The notes beneath the pieces were generated by a model, which ran no database searches, was not told where the DNA came from, and was given only the letters and a program-made list of their open reading frames with translations. A DNA stretch of 64,000 nt, from positions 2,916,001 through 2,980,000 of the forward strand of contig NZ_CP096016.1 of assembly GCF_023650515.1 (NCBI RefSeq), written 5' to 3'. This DNA comes from Alkalimarinus coralli. Lineage in GTDB: Bacteria; Pseudomonadota; Gammaproteobacteria; Pseudomonadales; Oleiphilaceae. This document shows positions 21,362 to 32,209 of this stretch, one piece after another; position 1 is the first letter of the stretch; the number at the start of each line of letters is the position of its first letter. A program made the translations under genes and the position numbers.

Positions 21362-21397
21362 TCCTGCTTTAGATTAATCCAACAACCTCATATTACT

Positions 21398-21433
21398 AAG
21401 AGGACGTGCTGCATATTGGGTGCACATCCTCTT
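21398..21433. terminator. Hairpin between convergent yhbY and greA
   Basis: Arms aagaggacgtgc / gcacatcctctt, one mismatch, about 12-base loop. There is no long T run; likely a shared transcription stop for two converging genes. Confidence 0.5.
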
Positions 21434-21476
21434 TGACTGAGCTATCAGCCTACCTTCGCCAGAGAAACAACCAGGG

Positions 21477-21953
21477 CTATACGTGTAAAACCTCATCAAT
21501 CTCATATTCAACCAAACCGCTAGGTATCTGCACAGGAACAATTTCACCCTCTTCCTTACCAATCAAGGCACGCGCAATAGGCGAAGAAACTGAGATTTTT
21601 CCAGCTTTTATATCTGCCTCATCATCCCCAACAATTTGATAGCAAAGCTCTTCATCCGTATCAACATTAATCAGGTTAACAGTCGTACCGAAAATAACCT
21701 TCCCACTCTTGTCGATTTTTGTAACATCAATGACCTGAGCATGAGAGAGCTTTGATTCAATCTCTAAAATTCTCCCTTCAATAAAGCTCTGTTGCTCTCT
21801 TGCAGCATGGTACTCTGCATTTTCTTTAAGATCACCGTGAGCCCGAGCCTCCGCTATCGCCTCGATAACTTTTGGACGCTCCTCTGTTTTTAGTTTTTGC
21901 ACTTCTTCACGAAGGGCTTTTTCGCCCTTAACAGTCATTGGGATTCTATTCAT
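21477..21953 (-). CDS. greA: Transcription elongation factor GreA
   Basis: Rescues backtracked RNA polymerase by stimulating transcript cleavage. 158 residues: N-terminal coiled coil ([39 protein letters not shown] with the acidic tip) and a C-terminal FKBP-like domain ([19 protein letters not shown]). Downstream of carB and close to yhbY/rlmE/ftsH, the standard place for greA. Confidence 0.97.
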   Translation of the reverse strand: MNRIPMTVKGEKALREEVQKLKTEERPKVIEAIAEARAHGDLKENAEYHAAREQQSFIEGRILEIESKLSHAQVIDVTKIDKSGKVIFGTTVNLINVDTDEELCYQIVGDDEADIKAGKISVSSPIARALIGKEEGEIVPVQIPSGLVEYEIDEVLHV

Positions 21954-22030
21954 TTTAATTCAACCTTGAAAATGCGCCCCTTTAACACACAACACAATAC
22001 AGAGGGCGGCTTTATAAATTAGTAAGACAT

Positions 22031-22069
22031 AAAATACAAAAGCCTCACTTGAGGATATCAAGTGAGGCT
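22031..22069 (-). terminator. Terminator after carB
   Basis: Perfect 12-bp arms (agcctcacttga / tcaagtgaggct), 5-base loop, followed on the minus strand by TTTGTATTTT. Confidence 0.85.
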
Positions 22070-22109
22070 CCGAGAGCTTGCTTAAAACAACTCCCAGGCT
22101 TGCGATACG

Positions 22110-25100
22110 CTAGTGCAGATCTTGAAGACGCCTAACCAGCTTCTCAGGACCGAACTTAATTGCTCTACAGAACGCTTCGCCGCCCGCCAACGTAGTGGTA
22201 TAAGTCACCTTGTGCTGCAATGCAGACTGACGAATCTGAGAAGAGTCAGCAATTGCTCTACGCCCCTCTGTGGTATTGATGATCAAGTCAATCTCGTCAT
22301 TTTTGATTGCATCAACAATATGAGGGCGACCCTCATTAACTTTATTGATCGGCGTAACATCAAGACCAGCATCCTTTAACGCTTTGGCCGTTCCGCTCGT
22401 AGCAACCAGCTTGAAGCCAGCTTCAACAAGATCATTCCCCAACGCAACAGCTGCCGCCTTATCCGCATCACGAACACTAATGAAGACAGATCCCCCTGTT
22501 GGCAAGATTTCTCCAGCCGCCAGCGCACCTTTCGCGAAAGCCTCATCGAAGCTGTCACCAATCCCCATTACTTCACCAGTCGACTTCATCTCTGGCCCAA
22601 GAATAGGGTCAACCCCTTGAAACTTATTGAAAGGAAAAACAGATTCTTTCACGCTAAAGTGAGAAGGAATAATCTCTTTTGTGAACCCCTGCTCCTCAAG
22701 AGAAACACCCGCCATGCAACGCGCTGCCACTTTAGCCAGCGACACACCAATTGCTTTTGACACAAACGGAACCGTTCTCGATGCTCGCGGATTTACTTCA
22801 ATAACGTAAATCTCGCCATCCTGGTAAGCCAACTGAACATTCATCAAACCGACAACGCCCAACTCCAACGCCATACGCTTAACAATTTCGCGCATCTCAT
22901 CCTGAACGTCATTTGCCAGCGTATAAGGAGGCAGTGAACACGCAGAGTCACCCGAGTGGACACCCGCCTGCTCAATATGCTGCATAATAGAGCCGATCAC
23001 AACCTGTTTACCGTCACTCACCGCATCAATATCGACCTCAATAGCGGCATTGAGAAAGTGATCCAGTAATACCGGACTATCATTCGAGACACTTACCGCC
23101 TCACGCATATATTTAGTCAGCTCAGCTTCACTATAGACAATCTCCATAGCGCGACCACCCAACACATAAGAAGGCCTAACAACCAAAGGATAACCAATTT
23201 CCTTGGCTGCAATAACACCCTCTTCGAGACTTCTTACTGTCGCATTTGGCGGCTGAAGAATATTCAGTCGCTGAATCATTCGCTGAAAACGCTCTCGGTC
23301 TTCTGCTCTATCTATCGCGTCTGGAGACGTACCAATGATTGGAACACCAGCCTCTTCCAGGCCACGAGCCAATTTTAGAGGTGTCTGACCACCATAGTGA
23401 ACAATAACCCCTTTTGGCTTTTCCAGATCAATGATTTCTAACACATCTTCCAGCGTAATGGGCTCAAAATAGAGCCTGTCAGAGGTATCATAGTCAGTTG
23501 AAACTGTCTCGGGGTTACAGTTAATCATGATAGCTTCATAGCCATCTTCTTTCATCGCGAGGGCCGCATGAACACAACAGTAGTCAAATTCAATGCCCTG
23601 ACCAATTCTGTTTGGCCCACCGCCGATTACAACGATTTTTTCCCGATCCGTTGCGTCAGCTTCACACTCTTCTTCATACGTTGAGTACATGTAAGCCGTC
23701 GACGATGCAAACTCAGCTGCACAGGTATCAACTCGCTTGTAGACGGGGCGAACATTTAAGTCATGACGGAGTTTTCTGAACTCTTTTTCCGACACATCCA
23801 TCAATGTTGCCAAACGGGAATCCGAGAAGCCCTTGCGCTTAAGCTTATACACTAGCTCCTGCGTCATCTCAGCTTTACCCAGCTGAGCAACCTTGGCTTC
23901 ATCCTGAATTAAGTCCTGAATCTGAACCAGGTACCATGGGTCAATACCGGAGTACTCATAGATTTCTTCTACCGTCATCCCAGCCCTAAATGCATCGCCA
24001 ACATACCAGACGCGCTCCGCACTTGGCGTCTTCATCTCACGGATAAGGCTTTCACGAACATCTTCAGCAGATAGATCTTGTTTGGGGTCAAAGCCTGAAG
24101 CACCAACCTCAAGCCCTCTCAATGCCTTTTGAATGGATTCCTGGAATGTTCGCCCAATAGCCATCACCTCACCCACCGACTTCATCTGAGTGGTTAGGCG
24201 CTGGTCAGATTGAGGGAACTTTTCAAAAGTAAAACGAGGAATTTTGGTAACAACATAATCGATAGAAGGTTCGAATGACGCCGGAGTCGCCCCTCCTGTA
24301 ATATCATTCTGTAGTTCATCCAGGGTATAACCCACTGCCAACTTAGCTGCGATCTTGGCGATTGGGAAGCCTGTCGCTTTTGAAGCCAACGCCGACGAAC
24401 GCGATACACGCGGGTTCATCTCGATAATGACCATGCGCCCATCTTTAGGATTAATACCAAACTGAACGTTAGACCCTCCCGTTTCGATACCGATTTCTCT
24501 AAGCACCGCCAACGATGCGTTACGCATGATCTGGTATTCTTTATCGGTCAGCGTTTGAGCAGGTGCAACGGTAATGGAATCGCCAGTGTGAACCCCCATG
24601 GCATCAAAATTCTCGATCGCACAAACGATGATACAGTTGTCATTACGATCACGAACCACCTCCATTTCATACTCTTTCCAACCAATCAGTGATTCATCGA
24701 TAAGAAGTTCGCTGGTCGGTGAAAGATCCAACCCTCTGGCACAAATCTCTTCGAACTCATCCCGGTTGTAGGCGATCCCGCCTCCGGTTCCTCCCATGGT
24801 AAAGGAAGGTCTAATAATGCAAGGGAAGCCAAGGTTATCAAGAACCTGAAACGACTCCTCCATGCTGTGAGCAATAGCTGATCGCGGCGTACTCAGACCA
24901 ATAGCCTTCATCGCTTTATCAAACCGCTCTCGATCTTCAGCCTTATCAATAGCATCTGCATCTGCGCCAATCATTTCAACATTGTATTTCTCAAGCACAC
25001 CATGGCGCTCTAAATCCAAGGCACAGTTAAGCGCAGTCTGCCCACCCATCGTCGGCAGGACAGCATCGGGACGCTCTTTCTCTATAATTTTCTCAACAGT

Positions 25101-25316
25101 CTTCCACGTAATGGGCTCTATATATGTAGAGTCTGCCATCGCCGGGTCAGTCATTATCGTCGCAGGGTTCGAGTTAACCAGAATAACCCGATAACCCTCT
25201 TCTCTAAGAGCTTTACAAGCCTGCGCTCCAGAATAGTCAAATTCACAGGCCTGACCAATAACAATAGGGCCAGCACCCAAAATCAAAATACTCTTAAGGT
25301 CGGTACGCTTTGGCAT
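22110..25316 (-). CDS. carB: Carbamoyl-phosphate synthase large subunit
   Basis: Makes carbamoyl phosphate for arginine and pyrimidines from ammonia delivered by CarA. 1068 residues from the ATG at 25316 ([16 protein letters not shown]); a TTG three codons upstream is less likely. Two homologous ATP-grasp halves ([15 protein letters not shown] and [14 protein letters not shown]) with their [17 protein letters not shown]-type biotin carboxylase N-like fold, and a C-terminal MGS-like allosteric domain ([27 protein letters not shown]). Follows carA by 153 bases. Confidence 0.98.
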   Translation of the reverse strand: MPKRTDLKSILILGAGPIVIGQACEFDYSGAQACKALREEGYRVILVNSNPATIMTDPAMADSTYIEPITWKTVEKIIEKERPDAVLPTMGGQTALNCALDLERHGVLEKYNVEMIGADADAIDKAEDRERFDKAMKAIGLSTPRSAIAHSMEESFQVLDNLGFPCIIRPSFTMGGTGGGIAYNRDEFEEICARGLDLSPTSELLIDESLIGWKEYEMEVVRDRNDNCIIVCAIENFDAMGVHTGDSITVAPAQTLTDKEYQIMRNASLAVLREIGIETGGSNVQFGINPKDGRMVIIEMNPRVSRSSALASKATGFPIAKIAAKLAVGYTLDELQNDITGGATPASFEPSIDYVVTKIPRFTFEKFPQSDQRLTTQMKSVGEVMAIGRTFQESIQKALRGLEVGASGFDPKQDLSAEDVRESLIREMKTPSAERVWYVGDAFRAGMTVEEIYEYSGIDPWYLVQIQDLIQDEAKVAQLGKAEMTQELVYKLKRKGFSDSRLATLMDVSEKEFRKLRHDLNVRPVYKRVDTCAAEFASSTAYMYSTYEEECEADATDREKIVVIGGGPNRIGQGIEFDYCCVHAALAMKEDGYEAIMINCNPETVSTDYDTSDRLYFEPITLEDVLEIIDLEKPKGVIVHYGGQTPLKLARGLEEAGVPIIGTSPDAIDRAEDRERFQRMIQRLNILQPPNATVRSLEEGVIAAKEIGYPLVVRPSYVLGGRAMEIVYSEAELTKYMREAVSVSNDSPVLLDHFLNAAIEVDIDAVSDGKQVVIGSIMQHIEQAGVHSGDSACSLPPYTLANDVQDEMREIVKRMALELGVVGLMNVQLAYQDGEIYVIEVNPRASRTVPFVSKAIGVSLAKVAARCMAGVSLEEQGFTKEIIPSHFSVKESVFPFNKFQGVDPILGPEMKSTGEVMGIGDSFDEAFAKGALAAGEILPTGGSVFISVRDADKAAAVALGNDLVEAGFKLVATSGTAKALKDAGLDVTPINKVNEGRPHIVDAIKNDEIDLIINTTEGRRAIADSSQIRQSALQHKVTYTTTLAGGEAFCRAIKFGPEKLVRRLQDLH

Positions 25317-25469
25317 AGAATTCAATCCATCTATATCTGTTTTAATCCAGGAGTAAGCGGTTATAGCTTCCCCTAGTCAATAAACGTTGCTATCAAAACC
25401 CATGAACAAGCACGAGAAGACGGCGTATATTCGTTAAGTCAATGACTCAAGCAATCAGCAGCTAAATAG

Positions 25470-26606
25470 CTATTCACGGAACGCTTTAATCGACTCAATA
25501 AACTGGTCAAATAGTGGCGCAACATCATGCGGTCCAGGGCTTGCTTCAGGGTGTCCCTGAAAACTAAATGCAGGCGTATCCGTTCTTCGAATACCTTGCA
25601 GCGAGCCATCAAACAGTGACTTGTGCGTTGCCTCAATATGATCGGGCAACGATGCTTCATCAACCGCAAAACCATGGTTCTGACTGGTGATCATTACCGT
25701 TCCATCCGCCAGACACTGCACAGGATGGTTAGCGCCATGATGACCAAACTTCATTTTCAACGTCTGCGCACCGCTAGCCAGCGCCAGCAACTGATGCCCG
25801 AGACAAATACCAAAAACAGGTACTTTCGCTGACAGGATTTCCTTTATCGCCGCAATCGCATAATCGCAAGGCTCGGGGTCACCTGGGCCATTTGAAAGGA
25901 ATACACCATCCGGGTTCATCGCCAGTACGTCTGCAGCTGGCGTTTGCGCTGGAACCACTGTTAAGCGACAGCCGCGGTCAGCCAGCATTCTTAGTATATT
26001 GTGCTTAACACCGAAGTCATAAGCGACCACATGGTAAGACTCATCACTATTCTTGCCGTAGCCAGTCACCAAATCCCAGCTGGACTCATCCCAAGTGGAA
26101 ATATCAGATCGGGTAACCTCTTTAGCCAGATCCATCCCCTTTAACCCGGGAAACTCCTTCGCCGCACTTAAGGCTGCATCTTCTGTAAGATTGTCGCCAG
26201 CAATAATGCAACCATTAAGTGCGCCTTTTTCACGAAGAATACGTGTTAAACGGCGAGTATCGATATCAGCAATGGCAACAATATTATTTTCTGTCAGATA
26301 AGCATCCAGTGATTTTTCTGAACGCCAATTGCTCGCTAATAGAGGTAAATCTCGAATCACTAATCCGGCCGCCGATATAGACTCAGATTCAATATCTTCA
26401 GAATTAACCCCTGTATTACCGATATGTGGATAGGTCAGGGTTACAATCTGGCGGGCATAAGATGGGTCAGTCAGAATTTCCTGATAACCGGTCATGGATG
26501 TGTTAAATACCACTTCTCCGCTAGATTGCCCATTTGCACCGATAGAAACCCCCTTAAAGATACTTCCATCTTCAAGGGCAAGAATTGCAGGTTTAGTCAA
26601 CGCCAT
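25470..26606 (-). CDS. carA: Carbamoyl-phosphate synthase small (glutaminase) subunit
   Basis: Hydrolyses glutamine and channels ammonia to CarB. 378 residues: N-terminal CPSase domain ([34 protein letters not shown]) and a class I glutamine amidotransferase domain with the nucleophile Cys268 in [20 protein letters not shown], and the His/Glu pair in [19 protein letters not shown] ribosome-binding site precedes the ATG. Order dapB-carA-carB is conserved in related genomes. Confidence 0.98.
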   Translation of the reverse strand: MALTKPAILALEDGSIFKGVSIGANGQSSGEVVFNTSMTGYQEILTDPSYARQIVTLTYPHIGNTGVNSEDIESESISAAGLVIRDLPLLASNWRSEKSLDAYLTENNIVAIADIDTRRLTRILREKGALNGCIIAGDNLTEDAALSAAKEFPGLKGMDLAKEVTRSDISTWDESSWDLVTGYGKNSDESYHVVAYDFGVKHNILRMLADRGCRLTVVPAQTPAADVLAMNPDGVFLSNGPGDPEPCDYAIAAIKEILSAKVPVFGICLGHQLLALASGAQTLKMKFGHHGANHPVQCLADGTVMITSQNHGFAVDEASLPDHIEATHKSLFDGSLQGIRRTDTPAFSFQGHPEASPGPHDVAPLFDQFIESIKAFRE

Positions 26607-26655
26607 TTCCTCTTTAAATCGATTGGCCAGGGCTTATAAAACACCGATTCAATTT

Positions 26656-26695
26656 GTAAAAAAGCGAGATGAGGTAAAAACCTCATCTCGCTTTT
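26656..26695 (-). terminator. Hairpin between dapB and carA
   Basis: Perfect 15-bp arms (aaaagcgagatgagg / cctcatctcgctttt), 6-base loop, T run on the minus strand. Either the dapB terminator or a leader attenuator, since it lies only ~50 bases before carA. Confidence 0.85.
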
Positions 26696-26697
26696 AT

Positions 26698-26721
26698 TAT
26701 GAATTCCAGTAACAGTTCATA
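26698..26721. promoter_or_regulatory. Inverted repeat upstream of carA
   Basis: TATGAA-N12-TTCATA, immediately upstream of the carA leader hairpin. The half-sites resemble ARG-box halves (TGAAT/ATTCA) but the spacing is not standard, so an ArgR role is only a guess. Confidence 0.3.
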
Positions 26722-26885
26722 TACGGCTTACACATTGCGCATTTAATTGAACCAGAGCATGTGAATCGACCCAAACCAAGGGATCTTAACCACACTCAAA
26801 CTTTATCATTTTACTGTTTTCACACTATTATGTCCACGAAACAATTAACTCTTTTGCTGTGACAGGGTAGAACCCAGGGTCACCC

Positions 26886-27701
<816 letters not shown>

Positions 27702-27763
27702 TCAATAAAAATCAACAAACTATTAATTGATCAATCGCTCAATAGAACAACCATTTAACAGGC

Positions 27764-27791
27764 CAAAAAAACGGGGCGTCCTAGCCCCGAT
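27764..27791 (-). terminator. Terminator after dnaJ
   Basis: Stem CGGGGC / GCCCCG with a 6-base loop, then seven T residues on the minus strand; separates dnaJ from dapB. Confidence 0.85.
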
Positions 27792-27827
27792 TCTTTTGTT
27801 TCTACAATCTAAAACCTAAGCCCCACA

Positions 27828-28961
27828 CTAAAACTTCATATCTTCAAAAAAGTTTTTAACACCCTCAAACCAGGAGTGCTTATGAGGTGCATGCTGACTA
27901 TCGCCGCCAGACTCCATGGTAGCCTGAAGCTCTTTCAGCATATCTTTCTGCTTCTTACTCAAGTTGACAGGCGTTTCCACTGTTACTCTACATAACAGGT
28001 CACCAGCACCCCCACCACGAACAGGAGCAACCCCCTTACCCCGCAAACGGAATAACTTACCCGTCTGAGTCTCAGCCGGTATCTTCAGCTTAACACGGCC
28101 ATTCAAGGTAGGCACTTCAAGCTCACCACCCAATGCGGCATCAACAAATGTTATAGGTACATCGCAATACAGGTTTTTACCATCTCTCACAAAGATAGGG
28201 TGCTCTCGAACCGCAATCTGCACATACAAGTCACCCGCTGGGCCACCTTGCGCTCCAGCTTCACCCTCTCCAGCCAAGCGAATTCTGTCACCGGTATCAA
28301 CACCCGCAGGCACTTTAACAGAAAGCGTCTTCTGCTCTTCTTTCAGACCTGCACCATGGCAACTCTTACAAGGCTTCTTGATAACCTTGCCCCGTCCTCG
28401 GCAATGAGGGCAAGTCTGCTGCACAGAGAAGAACCCCTGTTGCATACGCACCTGACCCGCACCATGACAAGTTCCACAAGTCTCTGGTTTGGAGCCTTTC
28501 TCCGCACCACTGCCATCACACTCAGTACAATTAACCTGTGTAGGCACCCGAATTTTTACCGTTGTACCTTTAACTGCATCTTCCAAGTCAAGATCCAAGG
28601 TATATCTTAGATCTGCACCTCGAGTGGTTCGGCTGCGGCCACCGCCACCTCCGCCACCGAAGATATCCCCAAAAACGTCACCAAAAATATCACTGAAATT
28701 ACCGCTTCCGCCGCCAAAGCCTCCACCGGCACTTCCATCAACACCCGCATGACCAAATTGATCATACGCTGCTCGCTTCTCCGAGTCAGAGAGGATTTCA
28801 TAGGCTTCAGTCGCCTCTTTGAACTTTTCCTCGGCATTCTGATCATCAGAGTTTCGATCAGGATGGAATTTCATCGCCAGTCGTCGATAGGCTTTTTTAA
28901 CTTCTTTTTCGTCCGCGGACTTTGATACTCCGAGAACCTCGTAATAATCTCTCTTTGACAT
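27828..28961 (-). CDS. dnaJ: Chaperone protein DnaJ
   Basis: Hsp40 co-chaperone that delivers substrates to DnaK. The frame extends to 29006, but the ATG at 28961 ([25 protein letters not shown]) gives the standard start and 377 residues. J domain with HPD (FHPDRN), Gly/Phe-rich linker (about 75-125), four zinc-finger repeats ([32 protein letters not shown]) and the C-terminal substrate-binding domains. Downstream of dnaK with two hairpins in between. Confidence 0.98.
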   Translation of the reverse strand: MSKRDYYEVLGVSKSADEKEVKKAYRRLAMKFHPDRNSDDQNAEEKFKEATEAYEILSDSEKRAAYDQFGHAGVDGSAGGGFGGGSGNFSDIFGDVFGDIFGGGGGGGRSRTTRGADLRYTLDLDLEDAVKGTTVKIRVPTQVNCTECDGSGAEKGSKPETCGTCHGAGQVRMQQGFFSVQQTCPHCRGRGKVIKKPCKSCHGAGLKEEQKTLSVKVPAGVDTGDRIRLAGEGEAGAQGGPAGDLYVQIAVREHPIFVRDGKNLYCDVPITFVDAALGGELEVPTLNGRVKLKIPAETQTGKLFRLRGKGVAPVRGGGAGDLLCRVTVETPVNLSKKQKDMLKELQATMESGGDSQHAPHKHSWFEGVKNFFEDMKF

Positions 28962-29047
28962 AGCTGCTCTGCTGCGCTTCGGTTCTGGCAGCTTCAGGAA
29001 CCGCACTAAGCAATACCCAAAACCACATTAAATCTTTATTTGCCCTA

Positions 29048-29125
29048 TAGCACAACGCGGGAGAAAACCCCCGCGTTGTGCTACACAGTATACATCAGAC
29101 CGTTGCCGCTCGATATACGAGCGGC
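29048..29125 (-). promoter_or_regulatory. Two hairpins in the dnaK-dnaJ gap
   Basis: Hairpin A has perfect 14-bp arms (tagcacaacgcggg / cccgcgttgtgcta, 29048-29083); hairpin B has 8-bp arms (gccgctcg / cgagcggc, 29105-29125). Neither has a T run on the minus strand, so partial attenuation, RNA processing or message protection is more likely than full termination. Confidence 0.65.
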
Positions 29126-29137
29126 CAAGTCTTTAAT

Positions 29138-31060
29138 TTACTGCTTATCTTCTTTAACCTCTTCAAACTCAGCATCAACCACATCATCTTGTGATTGAGC
29201 ACTTTCTCCTTCTGGTGCTGCTTGCGCACCTTCAGCAGACTGAGCCTGCTCGGCATACATTTTCTCAGCCAACTTGGAAGAAGCCTCAGTCAATTTCTGA
29301 GTTTTGGCTTCGATATCATCCTTATCGTCACCCTTAATGGCTTCCTCAAGTTCGCTTATTGCAGTTTCAATCTGCTCTTTCTCTTCAGCAGTGGCTTTGT
29401 CGCCCGCTTCTTCCAAGGTTTTCTTCACGGCGTGAATCATACCATCAGCCTGGTTTCGAACAGTAATCAGCTCTTCGAACTTACGATCTTCTTCTGCATG
29501 ACTTTCAGCATCTTGAACCATGCTTTCCACTTCGTCATCAGACAGACCAGAAGACGCCTTAATGACGATAGACTGCTCTTTGCCTGTTGCTTTATCTTTT
29601 GCCGATACGTTCAGAATACCGTTCGCATCGATATCAAAAGTAACTTCAATCTGAGGCATGCCTCGTGGCGCTGGAGGAATGTCTGCCAAGTCGAATCGAC
29701 CCAGCGACTTGTTTTGCGCCGCTTGCTTACGCTCACCCTGAACAACATGGATTGTTACTGCAGACTGGTTATCTTCTGCCGTCGAGAACACCTGAGACTT
29801 CTTCGAAGGAATAGTTGTGTTCTTGTCGATCAGAGGCGTTGCAACACCACCCATTGTTTCAATACCCAAAGTCAGAGGAGTAACATCCAGCAACAATACG
29901 TCTGTTACGTCACCTGATAATACACCCGCCTGGATAGCCGCACCGATTGCAACCGCTTCATCAGGGTTAACATCCTTACGAGGCTCCTTACCAAAGAACT
30001 TTTGAACCTGCTCCTGAACCATAGGCATACGAGACTGACCACCAACCAAAATCACTTCATCGATCTCGGAAGCACTTAGGCCAGAATCTTTAAGGGCCAT
30101 TTTGCATGGCTCTAAGCTGCGGGTAACCAACTCTTCAACCAGTGACTCAAGCTTCGCACGCGTAACCTTAACGTTAAGGTGCTTAGGGCCAGTTTGATCA
30201 GCAGTAATGTAAGGCAGATTAACATCCGTTTGCTGAGAGCTTGAAAGCTCTACTTTTGCCTTTTCAGCGGCTTCTTTTAAGCGCTGCATTGCAAGTGGGT
30301 CACCTGTTAAGTCAATACCGCTATCTTTTTTGAATTCTGACGCAAGGTGCTCGATCAAACGCAAGTCGAAGTCTTCACCACCCAGGAATGTGTCACCATT
30401 GGTTGCCAATACTTCAAACTGCATTTCACCATCTACATCGGCAATTTCGATAATCGAAATATCAAACGTACCACCACCAAGGTCATAAACCGCAACGGTA
30501 GAGTCGCCACCACGCTTATCTAAACCGTATGCCAGCGCCGCCGCTGTTGGCTCGTTAATAATACGCTTAACATCCAGCCCTGCAATACGGCCCGCATCTT
30601 TTGTCGCTTGACGCTGGGAGTCATTAAAGTAAGCAGGAACGGTGATAACCGCCTCACTGACTGACTCACCCAAGAAGTCTTCTGCTGTCTTCTTCATTTT
30701 CTTAAGAATTTCAGCAGACACTTGAGGTGGTGCCTTTTTGTCACCTTTTATATCAACCCACGCATCACCGTTATCTGCCTTGGTGATTTTGTACGGAACC
30801 ATTTTGATATCTTTCTGTACAACATCATCTTCAAAACGACGGCCAATTAGGCGCTTGATTGCAAACAGCGTGTTGTTTGGGTTTGTCACTGACTGACGCT
30901 TAGCAGACTGACCTACTAACGTTTCGTCGTCGGTGTAAGCAACAATAGATGGCGTGGTACGATCACCCTCAGCGTTTTCAATTACGCGTGCTTTATCACC
31001 ATCCAGGATTGCAACACATGAGTTGGTTGTTCCTAAATCGATACCTATAATCTTGCCCAT
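29138..31060 (-). CDS. dnaK: Chaperone protein DnaK (Hsp70)
   Basis: ATP-dependent chaperone. 640 residues: nucleotide-binding domain with [49 protein letters not shown] and [11 protein letters not shown]; linker [16 protein letters not shown]; substrate-binding domain and helical lid; C-terminal Gln/Ala-rich stretch ending in an acidic EEVKEDKQ tail. It follows grpE with its own candidate sigma-32 promoter. Confidence 0.98.
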   Translation of the reverse strand: MGKIIGIDLGTTNSCVAILDGDKARVIENAEGDRTTPSIVAYTDDETLVGQSAKRQSVTNPNNTLFAIKRLIGRRFEDDVVQKDIKMVPYKITKADNGDAWVDIKGDKKAPPQVSAEILKKMKKTAEDFLGESVSEAVITVPAYFNDSQRQATKDAGRIAGLDVKRIINEPTAAALAYGLDKRGGDSTVAVYDLGGGTFDISIIEIADVDGEMQFEVLATNGDTFLGGEDFDLRLIEHLASEFKKDSGIDLTGDPLAMQRLKEAAEKAKVELSSSQQTDVNLPYITADQTGPKHLNVKVTRAKLESLVEELVTRSLEPCKMALKDSGLSASEIDEVILVGGQSRMPMVQEQVQKFFGKEPRKDVNPDEAVAIGAAIQAGVLSGDVTDVLLLDVTPLTLGIETMGGVATPLIDKNTTIPSKKSQVFSTAEDNQSAVTIHVVQGERKQAAQNKSLGRFDLADIPPAPRGMPQIEVTFDIDANGILNVSAKDKATGKEQSIVIKASSGLSDDEVESMVQDAESHAEEDRKFEELITVRNQADGMIHAVKKTLEEAGDKATAEEKEQIETAISELEEAIKGDDKDDIEAKTQKLTEASSKLAEKMYAEQAQSAEGAQAAPEGESAQSQDDVVDAEFEEVKEDKQ

Positions 31061-31173
31061 TTATATACTCCAAACCTAATTCGTAATAACTCTATTCATT
31101 TGGGACACACCCTCTACGCTGTGTGCATCCTATTTTCTATGTCTTAAGCATTTCCACGACACCAACTAATTTA

Positions 31174-31219
31174 GAACCTGAATACTCTGGTAACTTTAAA
31201 ACCTGAATACACTGGCAAC
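31174..31219. repeat. Short direct repeat in grpE-dnaK gap
   Basis: Two 21-bp copies (31174-31194 and 31199-31219) sharing AACCTGAATAC-CTGG-AAC with a 25-bp period; three differences. Lies in the dnaK leader on the minus strand. Confidence 0.6.
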
Positions 31220-31289
31220 CCAAAATAGCTTCCAATAAACGTCCGCTTATCTTTCGTTCCAAATGCCAGACTCAATTGGATTACTGCCT

Positions 31290-31318
31290 TATATTGGCAT
31301 CAAATATTTTTTTTCAAG
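31290..31318 (-). promoter_or_regulatory. Candidate sigma-32 promoter for dnaK
   Basis: Minus strand CTTGAAA (31318-31312), 13-base spacer, GCCAATATA (31298-31290), close to the heat-shock consensus CTTGAAA-N11-16-CCCCATNT. The -35 overlaps the grpE stop codon. Confidence 0.55.
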
Positions 31319-31943
31319 CCTTTTCGTCGATTTTTCCTGTACCTTTTGCAACCATAACCATTGCAGGGCGAATTAGTCGGCCATTCAATGTGTAACCTTT
31401 TTGAATCACCGCAATAACGGAGTTCGGCTCCGCGTCAGGCGCATCTATCATAGACATTGCTTCATGGAGTGCAGGGTCAAAAGGCTCTCCGACCGGATTG
31501 ACCTGCTCCACGCTAAACTTTTTAAGACCAGCAATCAGTATCGACAAGGTCATTTCGACCCCCTCTACCAAGGCGTTTTTCTCGCCTTCTTCTGCCTGAC
31601 TGCTTTCAATTGTTTTTTCCAGGCCATCTACGACAGGCAAAAGCTCTTTAGAGAATTTTTCCAGTGCAAACTTATGCGCCTTTTCAACATCCTTCTCAGC
31701 CCGCCGTCTAATATTCTGCGCATCGGCGGTCGCTCTCAGAGCCTGATCTTTAAGTTCAGAAATCTGCTCTTGAAGTGAAAGTGCTTCTTTCTGCCAATCC
31801 TTCTCTCCTTCTGGCGTAACGTCTGCCTCTGTTTCTACATCATCTACAGATTGAGCACCCTGCTCGACTTCAACATCCAACACATCATGATCGTGGGAAT
31901 CCTGCTCAGGATTATTTTCAACCTTTTCTTCTTCTACACTCAT
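31314..31943 (-). CDS. grpE: Nucleotide exchange factor GrpE
   Basis: Releases ADP from DnaK. 209 residues: acidic disordered N-terminus (about 1-45), long helix (KEALSLQEQISELKDQALRATADAQNIRRRAEKDVEKAHKF without break in the heptad pattern) and C-terminal beta domain with PFDPALHEAMSM and VIQKGYTLNGRLIRPAMVMVAK. First gene of the grpE-dnaK-dnaJ cluster, behind a near-perfect heat-shock promoter. Confidence 0.97.
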   Translation of the reverse strand: MSVEEEKVENNPEQDSHDHDVLDVEVEQGAQSVDDVETEADVTPEGEKDWQKEALSLQEQISELKDQALRATADAQNIRRRAEKDVEKAHKFALEKFSKELLPVVDGLEKTIESSQAEEGEKNALVEGVEMTLSILIAGLKKFSVEQVNPVGEPFDPALHEAMSMIDAPDAEPNSVIAVIQKGYTLNGRLIRPAMVMVAKGTGKIDEKA

Positions 31944-31996
31944 TCAGTGCTCTCCCGCTTCAACCGTTAAACCGAAATCAATAATTCAAGTGCCGT

Positions 31997-32025
31997 ATAT
32001 GGGGCTCACCAAATGAACTTTCAAG
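31997..32025 (-). promoter_or_regulatory. Sigma-32 heat-shock promoter for grpE
   Basis: Minus strand CTTGAAA (32025-32019), 14-base spacer, CCCCATAT (32004-31997), matching the sigma-32 consensus. Predicted start of transcription is about 45 bases before the grpE ATG. Confidence 0.85.
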
Positions 32026-32114
32026 GGCTCACTAGCAGCCAATTTATCTCACCACTAAAAATTTCATCTTTTTTTAAAATGCAAATATTGACTACCCAGT
32101 AATTTTCGCCATAC

Positions 32115-32134
32115 TACTGTACATCCAAACATAT
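32115..32134 (+). promoter_or_regulatory. LexA-box-like site upstream of recN
   Basis: TACTGT-N8-ACATAT, one base off in the right half from CTGT-N8-ACAG, placed ~75 bases before recN, a standard SOS gene. Weak but well positioned. Confidence 0.4.
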
Positions 32135-32209
32135 TAATAAGTTTTCAATTTACCGTTCCACAAAAACTGCTTTCTACAAACCGTTTTTTGCAAACAAAAG
32201 GAGCACCCC

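Noticed and set aside
31061-32209. CIRCE element for HrcA control of grpE/dnaK
   Set aside because: No TTAGCACTC-N9-GAGTGCTAA pattern is present; sigma-32-type promoters explain heat control.
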